The notes below the pieces were generated by a model, which made no database searches, was not told the DNA's origin, and saw only the letters and a list, made by a program, of their open reading frames with translations. A stretch of DNA of 8,395 nucleotides from the NCBI GenBank assembly GCA_947383275.1, contig CANDCW010000096.1, positions 1 through 8,395 of the forward strand, read 5' to 3'. The DNA is from an uncultured Bacillota bacterium. GTDB taxonomy: Bacteria > Bacillota > Clostridia > Oscillospirales > Oscillospiraceae. A program made the position numbers and the translations under genes. This document shows positions 1-5,418 of the stretch, in pieces. Each line of letters starts with the position of its first letter. Position 1 is the first letter of the stretch.

Positions 1-74
1 TGCCCCTGCCCCTGACTAATGTTGTCCGCAGCGGCCCGAACGCCAAAAAACTGGGACTTGTCCCTGAAGCACAT
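1..74 (-). CDS. 5' end of a further small gene, cut by the left edge
   Basis: ATG at 74 opens a frame of 24 codons that stays open to the window edge (MCFRDKSQFFGVRAAADNIS...). GGTGA lies 5 bases upstream and the spacing after the previous stop is 12 bases, both matching the operon's pattern. A head-tail connector is expected here from gene order, but too little is visible to identify it. A short palindrome, GGGAC-TT-GTCCC at 53-64, falls inside the frame and is followed on the minus strand by a run of six T, so a weak terminator in noncoding sequence is the alternative reading. Confidence 0.4.
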   Translation of the reverse strand, partial: MCFRDKSQFFGVRAAADNISQGQG

Positions 75-86
75 TCCTGTCACCCC

Positions 87-386
87 TCACTCGGCCTCGT
101 TCGTCTCCGCTTCCCCGGTCTTGCTCTTTCCGGTTTCGGCCTCACCACTGGATTCTCCGTTCTCCTGACCCTTGCGGCCACGGCGGCCCCTTTTGCCCGC
201 TTTCTCCACGTCTGCATCGCTATGGCTTTCCGGTACGCTGATCTTACCGTCCTTCACCAGGGCGCAGAAGTAATCCGTCTCCGACGCCCAATCGGGGATT
301 TCACCAACGTAGTCCCTGCTAACGCGGAAGTGTCTTTTGCCATCCGGGCTGGGAAGAATGATGTTACGCTTGCTCGCGATAAACAT
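87..386 (-). CDS. Small head protein downstream of the capsid gene, function unknown
   Basis: This 99-residue protein starts at ATG 386 with AGGAGG 7 bases upstream, 12 bases after the capsid stop. Residues 1-52 look folded: MFIASKRNIILPSPDGKR, FRVSRDYVGEIPDWASETDYF and CALVKDGKISVPES resemble short beta-rich proteins commonly found just after phage capsid genes. Residues 53-99 are low complexity: a basic run KRGRRGRKG followed by repeated Glu/Gly/Thr (GEAETGKSKTGEAETNEAE), probably disordered. It may be a minor head or connector-associated protein; no enzymatic motif is visible. It ends in TGA 12 bases before the next likely start. Confidence 0.85.
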   Translation of the reverse strand: MFIASKRNIILPSPDGKRHFRVSRDYVGEIPDWASETDYFCALVKDGKISVPESHSDADVEKAGKRGRRGRKGQENGESSGEAETGKSKTGEAETNEAE

Positions 387-398
387 TCCAGTGCCTCC

Positions 399-1430
399 TT
401 AAATTCCGTCGTAGTAGGCCAGGGTCTGAGAATAGAACACCTGAACCTCAGACAGGTTGGCCATATAAGCGGTATCGTAGCAGGCCTCAGCGGCATTAGG
501 AGCGGTCATAATCCGGGCCAGGGGAACCAACTCGTCGATTTTCACGAAACGCTCATGGTTGACATACACCGCCATACGATCGCTGTCACCAGTGCCCGCG
601 CCCTTGCACCAGCGGGTAGCACCGATATACAGAGAACCACCGTTCTTGGCCGCAATATTGTTCTTCATGATGTAATCCATGATCGTCTCAGTGGCAATGT
701 CTGTAACCATCGTGTTGAGGATATAGGTATACTGCTCATAGGGCAGCAGGATATGGTTGGGGATGGCGCTTTCGTCATACTCAGCCGCCGCCCAAACCGC
801 CGTAATGGCACGGTTTACATCATCTAAGATCTGTTTAGGCGTCTTATCCGCCCACTTGGTGGAGCCGCCGGCGCCGTTGGCGGAAACGGTGGTTTCCACG
901 GCGTCTGGGGCGTTCAGCAGGCCGGTGGTACCATAGTCCTCCATCCCCATATAAACATTCTGATCCATATGTTTATCATAGCTGAGACGCATACCGTCCT
1001 GGAGCAGTTGATCCAGGGAGCGACCAATGTAATTGGCCTTCTGCATATCCACAAACATGACACGCAGGGCGGCGGCAAATACATGGGCCTTATAGAGGCC
1101 CTTCTCCATATTGGCCTGCACGATGGGCATACTGTTGGCGCCCCCCGCATGGACAGGACCGCTGCCGGAACCGCTGGTGATGCCATAAGCCACATTCATG
1201 GCGGATACGTAATCCACCCAGCCGCCGCCGGTCTGCACCACGATGTCGCGGGGATAGGTCACGCTGGTCAGAGGCTTTCGGATCAGCGTGTCGCGCTTTT
1301 CTAACTCAGACACCAGGAAAGCGCCGCCGGAAGCAATGCCCGCCGCGTCCATTGTGGGGATCCCCGCCGCGCCGGGGGCGCTGGCGCCGCCCACAATTCC
1401 GGCGTTAAAAGTACCGATATTCTGAAACAT
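399..1430 (-). CDS. Major capsid protein (DUF2184-type, HK97 fold)
   Basis: This is the main shell protein, 343 residues. The sequence runs through an N-terminal Gly/Ala arm (1-38), then LVSELEKRDTLIRKPLTSVTYPRDIVVQTGGGWVDYV-type residues (39-75), which are typical of the DUF2184 capsid family. A long helix region follows (112-160: HVFAAALRVMF...GRSLDQLLQDGMRLSYDKHMDQNVYMG), as do the loop YGTTGLLNAPDA (166-177) and a C-terminal domain with LLPYEQYTYIL, GATRWCKGAGTGDSDRMAVYVN and the end QVFYSQTLAYYDG. The ATG at 1430 has AGGAGG 7 bases upstream. The nearest upstream genes are the cement protein and protease/scaffold, and there is no gap for an independent promoter. An HK97 fold is a family inference. 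Confidence 0.93.
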   Translation of the reverse strand: MFQNIGTFNAGIVGGASAPGAAGIPTMDAAGIASGGAFLVSELEKRDTLIRKPLTSVTYPRDIVVQTGGGWVDYVSAMNVAYGITSGSGSGPVHAGGANSMPIVQANMEKGLYKAHVFAAALRVMFVDMQKANYIGRSLDQLLQDGMRLSYDKHMDQNVYMGMEDYGTTGLLNAPDAVETTVSANGAGGSTKWADKTPKQILDDVNRAITAVWAAAEYDESAIPNHILLPYEQYTYILNTMVTDIATETIMDYIMKNNIAAKNGGSLYIGATRWCKGAGTGDSDRMAVYVNHERFVKIDELVPLARIMTAPNAAEACYDTAYMANLSEVQVFYSQTLAYYDGI

Positions 1431-1442
1431 GGTCTTCCCTCC

Positions 1443-1964
1443 TTATGCGTTCTGGATCGTCATGATCCTGATCTCCGCAATGCCATTGGCATCCGCGGGG
1501 CCTGCCCACTGACAGTTTTCCAACCGGACGCTTTCCGCCGCCGTGGAAGCCTCCACAGCTTCAAAGCCGCCCACTTCTGCGGTGGGGATAGCTGGGTCCG
1601 TGGCCACACGGACATAGACCGGGGCGCCCAGTTTCGGGGTGCCATTCTGGCACTTGACATTGATGCAGCCTCTCTGGAACACGCTCACCGCTTCGCCGGG
1701 AGCGTAGCTGCCCATGCTCTGATCCAGATAATTCAGAGAGCCCTTGATCTCCCGGGAGGCCACGCCCACAAAATCAGCAGCAGCGGAATCCACACCCATG
1801 AGCACAACCTTACCGTCCCCGTCATATTTCAGGGGCACACCGAACAAAAGTTGTTCGGTACCACCCGCGGGGCGAGTGCCCACGATCATGTCCGGCTGGC
1901 GGGCGTAGGAGCCCGCGAAACCATGGTCCATCGTCTTTCCAATGTTCTGAGGATGAATGCCCAT
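1443..1964 (-). CDS. Capsid cement/decoration protein
   Basis: This 173-residue protein lies between the protease/scaffold and the major capsid gene, the usual place for a head-stabilising protein. It starts MGIHPQNIGKTMDHGFAGSYARQPD, then has beta-rich sequence with Gly-turns (KYDGDGKVVLMGVDS near 47-61, GVASREIKG near 67-75, and SYAPGEAVSVFQRGCINVKC near 86-105) and a C-terminal IAEIRIMTIQ strand. The GFAGS...Q.D/FG.P/F.G.A.RE...PG..V.V...G.I.V pattern fits structural cement proteins (Gp24-like) of Firmicutes phages, recalled without a search. Such proteins bind the outside of the expanded shell. ATG at 1964 has AGGAGG 8 bases upstream, overlapping the end of the protease gene, so the two are likely coupled. 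Confidence 0.8.
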   Translation of the reverse strand: MGIHPQNIGKTMDHGFAGSYARQPDMIVGTRPAGGTEQLLFGVPLKYDGDGKVVLMGVDSAAADFVGVASREIKGSLNYLDQSMGSYAPGEAVSVFQRGCINVKCQNGTPKLGAPVYVRVATDPAIPTAEVGGFEAVEASTAAESVRLENCQWAGPADANGIAEIRIMTIQNA

Positions 1965-1967
1965 TCT

Positions 1968-2645
1968 TTAGCCCTCCTGCTTCTTGTGCGGGTTGCGGGC
2001 GTAATACTCCGCCTGCTGCTCCGCGCAGATTTTGTCATAATTGGTAGTCTTGGCAGCATCTGCGGCCCTTCTGGCCCCGGCCTGAGCTGCCTGATTCAGC
2101 CGGTCCATGACCTCACCGCCCTTGATGCTTTCCACCAGCGCGTCCACCACCCGTGCCCGGTCTCCCGTGTCCTTGATGGCGGCAACGGCTGGGCGGATAG
2201 CCCGGATGATGGACAGGGCCGCGTCTTTGGCCTCCGAGGAAGCGCAGGCATCTGCCGCCTGACCGGCGGGGATGACAGCGGCGTCCTTGCCTTCGCTTTC
2301 CTTGCCTTCGCTTTCCTTGCCTTCGCTTTCCTTCCCACCGGAAAGCTGCTCCTCCAAATCATCCAGCTCCTTCTCACTGCTGGGCTTCTCCTCCGCCTTC
2401 TGAGCATCCTGTGCCGCCAGAACCTTGTCCAGCTTGCCGTTCAGCTCCACCGCCCAGGCCGGCGCCGCCGCCGTGTCATTGACCGGCTCCGCTGTGGCAG
2501 CGGGTTCGGGCGCTGCGGACGCAGACGGATCGGCGTCCAAAACCGTGGCAGTGGTGGAGATCAGACCGTTGATCTCATCCTGGGTCGCGGCTTCTTTCGC
2601 GGCCACACCGAACGCCGCCAAGATAGCCTCTGTGAATTTGCTCAT
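1968..2645 (-). CDS. Probable nested scaffold protein from an internal in-frame start
   Basis: ATG at 2645 is codon 182 of the DUF2213 gene and would give a 225-residue product beginning MSKFTEAILAAFGV. AGGA lies 5 bases upstream (GGCAGGAAGTACATG), and the codon falls exactly where the protease domain ends and the Ala/Glu-rich scaffold-like region begins. Independent expression of a scaffold from inside a protease gene is well known for lambda C/Nu3 and related prohead proteases. No separate scaffold gene is present between the portal and capsid genes, which also favours this reading. The protein would line the prohead interior and be digested on maturation. Its production from this start is inferred from sequence only. 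Confidence 0.5.
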   Translation of the reverse strand: MSKFTEAILAAFGVAAKEAATQDEINGLISTTATVLDADPSASAAPEPAATAEPVNDTAAAPAWAVELNGKLDKVLAAQDAQKAEEKPSSEKELDDLEEQLSGGKESEGKESEGKESEGKDAAVIPAGQAADACASSEAKDAALSIIRAIRPAVAAIKDTGDRARVVDALVESIKGGEVMDRLNQAAQAGARRAADAAKTTNYDKICAEQQAEYYARNPHKKQEG

Positions 2646-3188
2646 GTACTTCCTGCCTTTCTCCGCCCCTTGGGCGGCGTCTTTTATTGCCACCTCGTGG
2701 CCTGCCCTCCCTCTCGGGACCACCGCCACGTGATTGCCTCTGATCCGGCCCTGCCGGTATCCATCCCCATCGGGGGTGTAAATGCACAGATACCCGCAGG
2801 ACACCTCCCGCTTCACCCGGTTCTGCACGTCGCTGGCCAGGGAAGCATCGTTGATGTACAGATCCGCCAGAAGGTAATCCCCCTCCCGCCGCACGTTCTG
2901 GACGTGCCCCCGGGCATAGGCGGAAAAGTTTTCCGGGCCTACGTTCTCCGGCGGATGCCCGTCCGTCACCGGTTTGCCCTCGAAGCTGGCCATTGCCGCC
3001 GGGTCAAACACATCCTCCGGGGCACGGTGCACCATAACAAGCCGTTCCGGGTCGCCGTCCAGCCGGAGCTCCCGGGCCTGGTACACCATCTCCCCCGTCC
3101 GGGCAATGGGGACGTTGCGGCAGATCAGGAACCCCTCCGCCGTCTCCGTCTGGTTCGGGCTGATTTCCGTGCCGTAATAGGCAAGCAA
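1968..3188 (-). CDS. DUF2213 prohead protease fused to a scaffold-like C-terminal region
   Basis: This 406-residue protein is probably the capsid maturation protease plus internal scaffold. Residues 1-170 match the DUF2213 pattern: AYYGTEIS start, FLICRNVPIARTG (20-32), GKPVTDGHP (71-79), ADLYINDA (109-116), KREVSCGY (126-133) and HVAVVPRGRAG (153-163). H78 and S130 are the likely catalytic His and Ser, by analogy with herpes/HK97-type prohead proteases; this is not demonstrated. Residues 182-406 are Ala/Glu/Lys-rich, probably coiled coil and disordered, with three KESEG repeats (287-301) and a basic end, as in scaffolds. The start is TTG at 3188: the frame is closed by a TGA three codons upstream, AGGTGA sits 6-7 bases before the TTG, and the N-terminus agrees with the family. 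The stop is 3 bases before the cement gene. Confidence 0.88.
   Translation of the reverse strand: MLAYYGTEISPNQTETAEGFLICRNVPIARTGEMVYQARELRLDGDPERLVMVHRAPEDVFDPAAMASFEGKPVTDGHPPENVGPENFSAYARGHVQNVRREGDYLLADLYINDASLASDVQNRVKREVSCGYLCIYTPDGDGYRQGRIRGNHVAVVPRGRAGHEVAIKDAAQGAEKGRKYMSKFTEAILAAFGVAAKEAATQDEINGLISTTATVLDADPSASAAPEPAATAEPVNDTAAAPAWAVELNGKLDKVLAAQDAQKAEEKPSSEKELDDLEEQLSGGKESEGKESEGKESEGKDAAVIPAGQAADACASSEAKDAALSIIRAIRPAVAAIKDTGDRARVVDALVESIKGGEVMDRLNQAAQAGARRAADAAKTTNYDKICAEQQAEYYARNPHKKQEG
2286..2330 (-). repeat. Three perfect tandem copies of a 15-bp in-frame repeat
   Basis: The plus-strand unit CTTGCCTTCGCTTTC occurs at 2286-2300, 2301-2315 and 2316-2330 without a mismatch and encodes KESEG repeated in the scaffold-like region. 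Because the unit is a multiple of three, copy number can change by slippage without breaking the frame. It sits in a charged, probably disordered linker, so length variation should be tolerated. Confidence 0.95.
2646..2677 (-). promoter_or_regulatory. Internal ribosome binding site with upstream GC hairpin
   Basis: Minus-strand positions 2677-2672 (CCGCCC) pair with 2668-2663 (GGGCGG) around a 3-base loop, ending 17 bases before the ATG at 2645. The AGGA ribosome binding site at 2654-2651 lies in the single-stranded gap after it. A stable hairpin just upstream could keep the internal start accessible. It could also be chance in GC-rich coding sequence. Confidence 0.35.
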
Positions 3189-3203
3189 ACTGCATCACCT
3201 CGC

Positions 3204-3250
3204 AAAATAAAAAGAGGCCAGCTGTCCAAACTACTCAGACAGTTGACCTC
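3204..3250 (-). terminator. Intrinsic terminator inside the head operon
   Basis: Read on the minus strand, the arms at 3250-3238 (GAGGTCAACTGTC) and 3226-3214 (GACAGCTGGCCTC) pair over 13 positions, with one G-U wobble and one A-C mismatch, around an 11-base loop. The stem is followed at once by TTTTTATTTT (3213-3204). This is a textbook Rho-independent terminator for transcripts coming from the portal/minor head side. It ends about 15 bases before the TTG start of the protease gene, too little room for a promoter after it. The capsid genes must therefore be reached by read-through, antitermination, or a promoter upstream of the hairpin. Confidence 0.82.
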
Positions 3251-3280
3251 AATTGGTCCTTCCCGGCGCTCAATTGCGCC
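3245..3280 (-). promoter_or_regulatory. Two adjacent small hairpins with identical AATTGA loops; possible attenuator element
   Basis: On the minus strand, 3280-3265 reads GGCGC-AATTGA-GCGCC and 3258-3245 reads GACC-AATTGA-GGTC. These are two hairpins of 5 and 4 base pairs with the same six-base loop, separated by 6 bases. The 3' arm of the second hairpin (3248-3245) lies within the 5' arm of the terminator (3250-3238), so the two structures cannot form together. That arrangement is attenuator-like, but a four-pair stem is much weaker than the terminator. No promoter, leader peptide or known riboswitch is recognised here. Confidence 0.35.
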
Positions 3281-3292
3281 GTGGGTTCGATA

Positions 3293-3418
3293 TCAAGTTT
3301 TCAGCTCTTTGAGCTGGACGGTATGCATTTTGATGGTTCCGTCCTTGAGTTTTTTCAACTGGATCCGGTATCCCCGATCTAAGGCAGCATTAATGGCCGC
3401 GATCATCTGCTCAGTCAT
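3293..3418 (-). CDS. 41-residue conserved-looking small phage ORF
   Basis: This short ORF runs from ATG at 3418 to TGA at 3293, begins 3 bases after the immunity-like gene's stop, and has GGAG 7 bases upstream. It encodes a helix-like start (MTEQMIAAINAALDRGYR) followed by alternating Lys and hydrophobic residues (IQLKKLKDGTIKMHTVQLKELK), which would form a beta-hairpin. Small proteins with this plan (an N-terminal INAAL helix, then G-Y-x-h-x-h-K-x-x-x-D-G-T-I-K-h strands) occur in Firmicutes phages and mobile elements; I know of no function. It is the last gene before the intrinsic terminator, so it belongs to the same transcript as the toxin-like/immunity pair. The coding call rests on the ribosome binding site, the tight spacing and the protein-like composition. 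Confidence 0.7.
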   Translation of the reverse strand: MTEQMIAAINAALDRGYRIQLKKLKDGTIKMHTVQLKELKT

Positions 3419-3421
3419 AGT

Positions 3422-3661
3422 TCAACTCCAGAATTCCACATCGTCACACACTTCGGCGAGAGATGTCCCATTCATATAGGGTGCGTTGAGAAGTTCATCG
3501 ACACTGCGAAACTCCGTACCTGGATCATCTTCCCCAAAAGAAAAGATATATTTTTCGCGGGTAAAGGGGTCAATAAACCCGTGTAGCCCATTCCAGTAAA
3601 ATTCCACGTGATTGACAAGGCTCAGTAGATAGTCCCGCAATTCGGCTAACGTCCTTTTCAC
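3422..3661 (-). CDS. Small acidic protein, probable immunity protein for the minor head C-terminal domain
   Basis: This 79-residue protein starts with GTG at 3661, overlapping the minor head stop by four bases (GTGA), so the two are probably translated in a coupled way. It is acidic and has the order WNGLHGF...REKYIFSFGEDD...FRSVDELLNAPYMNGTSLAEVCDDVEFW. The ending, F-x-S-x-D-E-L-L-x-A-P-x-x-x-G-x-S-L followed by acidic/aromatic residues, is reminiscent of small immunity-like proteins found next to toxin genes in Firmicutes; this is from memory and not searched. There is no signal peptide or transmembrane segment, so it would act in the cytoplasm. It shares the low GC of the preceding toxin-like domain (110 of 240 bases G or C across 3421-3660). 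The best reading is a cognate antidote that protects the producing cell while virions are assembled (inference). Confidence 0.85.
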   Translation of the reverse strand: MKRTLAELRDYLLSLVNHVEFYWNGLHGFIDPFTREKYIFSFGEDDPGTEFRSVDELLNAPYMNGTSLAEVCDDVEFWS

Positions 3662-5148
3662 AAAATATCACTGTTCTCCTTTCGCTCTGCGTCCGTAAGC
3701 TCACGCTCAAAACGAGAAATTATAGTTCCGTTATCATCATAGACGAATTCATGGGCGTGCTCTCCATGGACACCGCGCCTGTGGCTTTTGGGATAACCAT
3801 GATCCCCACTATGAATCTGAATTGACATATGGCCCTGTCCATCGTAAAAAATTCGATCAATTTGCCTTTTCGGAAACCGCGTTTCCACAACAGCGTTGGG
3901 ACGGTATGTAGCAGGAATGGACCGATGCTCTTTCCATGTATCCGTCACCACAACTGTACCATCTTCATGATACCGCACTTTGCTGTATTTTTCAAGCTGC
4001 TTCGCTTCCCGATAACTGTTTTTCCACAGCTTGTACTTCTCATCCCCCGCCCGCTTGTGCTTCAGGAAGGTATCGAACGTCCGGGGCACGTTGTCCCCCA
4101 GCGACACCCGGTACCGCTCCCACTGCCGGTAGTCGTTCAGCCACCGGGCCCGGCCCCGCTCCTTCTCCCGGTATGCCTCAATCTGCTTTTGAGTCCTCGG
4201 ATCGCGGGTGGGCGGGTTCTTCTGAAAGCTGGAGAAATCCTTTATTTTTTGCAGCTCCTCCTCACTGCGCCCCATGGGGGTCCAGCGGGTGATCTGGTGG
4301 AGGCAGTTGGGGTGGATGTTCAGCCATGAGTTGTCCAATGAATCCGGCCCTGCCCTGTCTCGCTTTCCAAACGCGGCGGACAGCGGCGGGAAATCCGGGT
4401 CGTTCCCGCTCTTGGAGTACACCCGGCCCTCATACGATGCACACAGCTTGCAAGTGGTCCCGTGGCTGCTGATTTTGTACAAATCCCACTCCGGGTCTTG
4501 GGTGAGTACGGACAGTACCTCGGCCTGTCTGGACGTTGTGCGCAGGACCATACTGCCATAGGTGTGCAGGCCCCAGCGCCGCCCAGCTTTGTCGATGAAC
4601 GCGGTGACGCCCTCCCGCCGCAGGGCTTCCACGAACCCAGGGGCCTCCCGGATCGCGCCCCGGCCCCTGGCCTCCATCGCCGCCGTCCGCTCCAGCCCCA
4701 CCTGCCGGAACACGTCCGGCGAATCCCGGCCCAGCAGGGCGTTGGACAGCATCGCGTACGCCGTGGCGTCGGCCTCCAAAAGCTGGCCGGTCAGGTTCAC
4801 CGTCAGCCGCTGCACGATGTCCAGCTGCTCCCCGGTAAGGGCGGCAGCGTTCTGATATCCCGCCAAATGCTTCTCCGCCGCCTCGGGCACATCCAAGGGC
4901 TTTCTGGCCTCCGGGCGCCTGACATAAAACTGTGTCTCAATCATCCGGGGGATGTACCTGCCCCTGTCCTCGTCCAGCTTGACCAGAATGGCCTGCACCC
5001 GCGCCAGCGCCGCCTCCGCGTGGTAGTCTGCCAGCCCCAGGGAGCGCAGCCGCCCAATCTCGTTGATGATGTCAGTTTCCGCCTTCAGGTAGATCCGAAT
5101 CAGCCGTTGCAGCTCCATGCTGGCCACAGCGCGGTTTAGGGCAGGCAT
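3658..5148 (-). CDS. Minor head protein (phage_min_cap2/MuF-like) with C-terminal His-rich toxin-like domain
   Basis: This is a head morphogenesis protein expected at the portal vertex, packaged in few copies. It has 496 residues. Residues 1 to about 160 look helical. Residues 183-205 (FIDKAGRRWGLHTYGSMVLRTTS) and the paired C233-x2-C236 with H279-x2-C282 match the phage minor capsid protein 2/MuF-type domain, where these residues probably bind metal. Residues 315-385 form a charged linker. Residues 390-496 are a separate domain with a cluster of His (446, 450, 456, 461, 464, 466) in IHSGDHG and HGEHAHEF and an end ELTDAERKENSDIL. This resembles C-terminal domains of phage-borne polymorphic toxins. 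GC falls sharply at the domain boundary near 4020. ATG at 5148 directly follows the upstream TAA, with AGGAGG 5 bases before it. The TGA stop overlaps the next gene's GTG. The head domain is confident; toxin activity is inferred. Confidence 0.92.
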   Translation of the reverse strand: MPALNRAVASMELQRLIRIYLKAETDIINEIGRLRSLGLADYHAEAALARVQAILVKLDEDRGRYIPRMIETQFYVRRPEARKPLDVPEAAEKHLAGYQNAAALTGEQLDIVQRLTVNLTGQLLEADATAYAMLSNALLGRDSPDVFRQVGLERTAAMEARGRGAIREAPGFVEALRREGVTAFIDKAGRRWGLHTYGSMVLRTTSRQAEVLSVLTQDPEWDLYKISSHGTTCKLCASYEGRVYSKSGNDPDFPPLSAAFGKRDRAGPDSLDNSWLNIHPNCLHQITRWTPMGRSEEELQKIKDFSSFQKNPPTRDPRTQKQIEAYREKERGRARWLNDYRQWERYRVSLGDNVPRTFDTFLKHKRAGDEKYKLWKNSYREAKQLEKYSKVRYHEDGTVVVTDTWKEHRSIPATYRPNAVVETRFPKRQIDRIFYDGQGHMSIQIHSGDHGYPKSHRRGVHGEHAHEFVYDDNGTIISRFERELTDAERKENSDIL

Positions 5149-5406
5149 TTAGTCCTCCTCGCCAAATTCGTCATCGTCCACAATTTCAAGGGGCTCATAG
5201 AAGCTGAAATCAAAACGAAGCAATTCCTCTAAAGTGGCGTCCGGATGGGCTTTGACCCACTCCAGCATTTCTTCCTCATAGCCTTCCCACTGGGGGTCGT
5301 TGTAGAGTGCCCGTAAAGCGGTCTGGTCTAGTTTATCTTTCACTTGGCTTTCATAGCGCTCCATCAGGATTTTTTGATATTCCGATTCCTGCTCGTTTCT
5401 TTTCAT
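5149..5406 (-). CDS. Small acidic protein between portal and minor head genes (candidate immunity/partner)
   Basis: I do not recognise a family. The 85 residues are strongly acidic (26 Asp/Glu against 9 Lys/Arg by count), with a largely helical-looking N-terminal half, a W-G-Y-E-E-E-M-L-E-W stretch near 41-50, and a tail ending DDDEFGEED. There is no signal peptide or membrane segment. ATG at 5406 is preceded by AGGAG 9 bases upstream, which overlaps the portal stop codon. The TAA stop directly abuts the ATG of the minor head gene, and the gene's last codons (GAG GAG GAC) supply that gene's ribosome binding site, so translation is probably coupled. Its low GC matches the portal's basic C-terminal appendage. 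Position and opposite charge suggest an immunity or binding partner for that appendage. This is inference only; a structural or assembly role is equally possible. Confidence 0.85.
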   Translation of the reverse strand: MKRNEQESEYQKILMERYESQVKDKLDQTALRALYNDPQWEGYEEEMLEWVKAHPDATLEELLRFDFSFYEPLEIVDDDEFGEED

Positions 5407-5418
5407 CCCAACCAGCTC

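Noticed and set aside
222..827. 201-codon plus-strand frame opposite the capsid gene
   Set aside because: Antisense to the well-supported major capsid protein, with no domain or ribosome binding site support.
2286..2330. CRISPR-like direct repeats
   Set aside because: The three 15-bp units are directly adjacent with no spacers and encode an in-frame KESEG repeat.
3004..3198. Upstream GTG/ATG starts in another frame just before the protease gene
   Set aside because: The ATG at 3195 is close to the same ribosome binding site, but its frame gives a short unrelated Arg/Pro/Gly-rich peptide. The TTG at 3188 gives the conserved DUF2213 N-terminus.
1851..3479. 542-codon open frame on the plus strand
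   Set aside because: It runs antisense to the whole DUF2213 gene, the terminator region and part of the immunity-like gene. Its composition is Arg/Leu/Gly/His-rich as expected from the complement of a GC-rich gene, there are no recognisable domains, and every neighbour is on the minus strand.
3658..4020. Frameshift or pseudogene explanation for the AT-rich end of the minor head gene
   Set aside because: The frame continues without interruption to a stop that overlaps the next start, and the protein is well ordered with conserved-looking His motifs, so a domain swap explains the composition change better.
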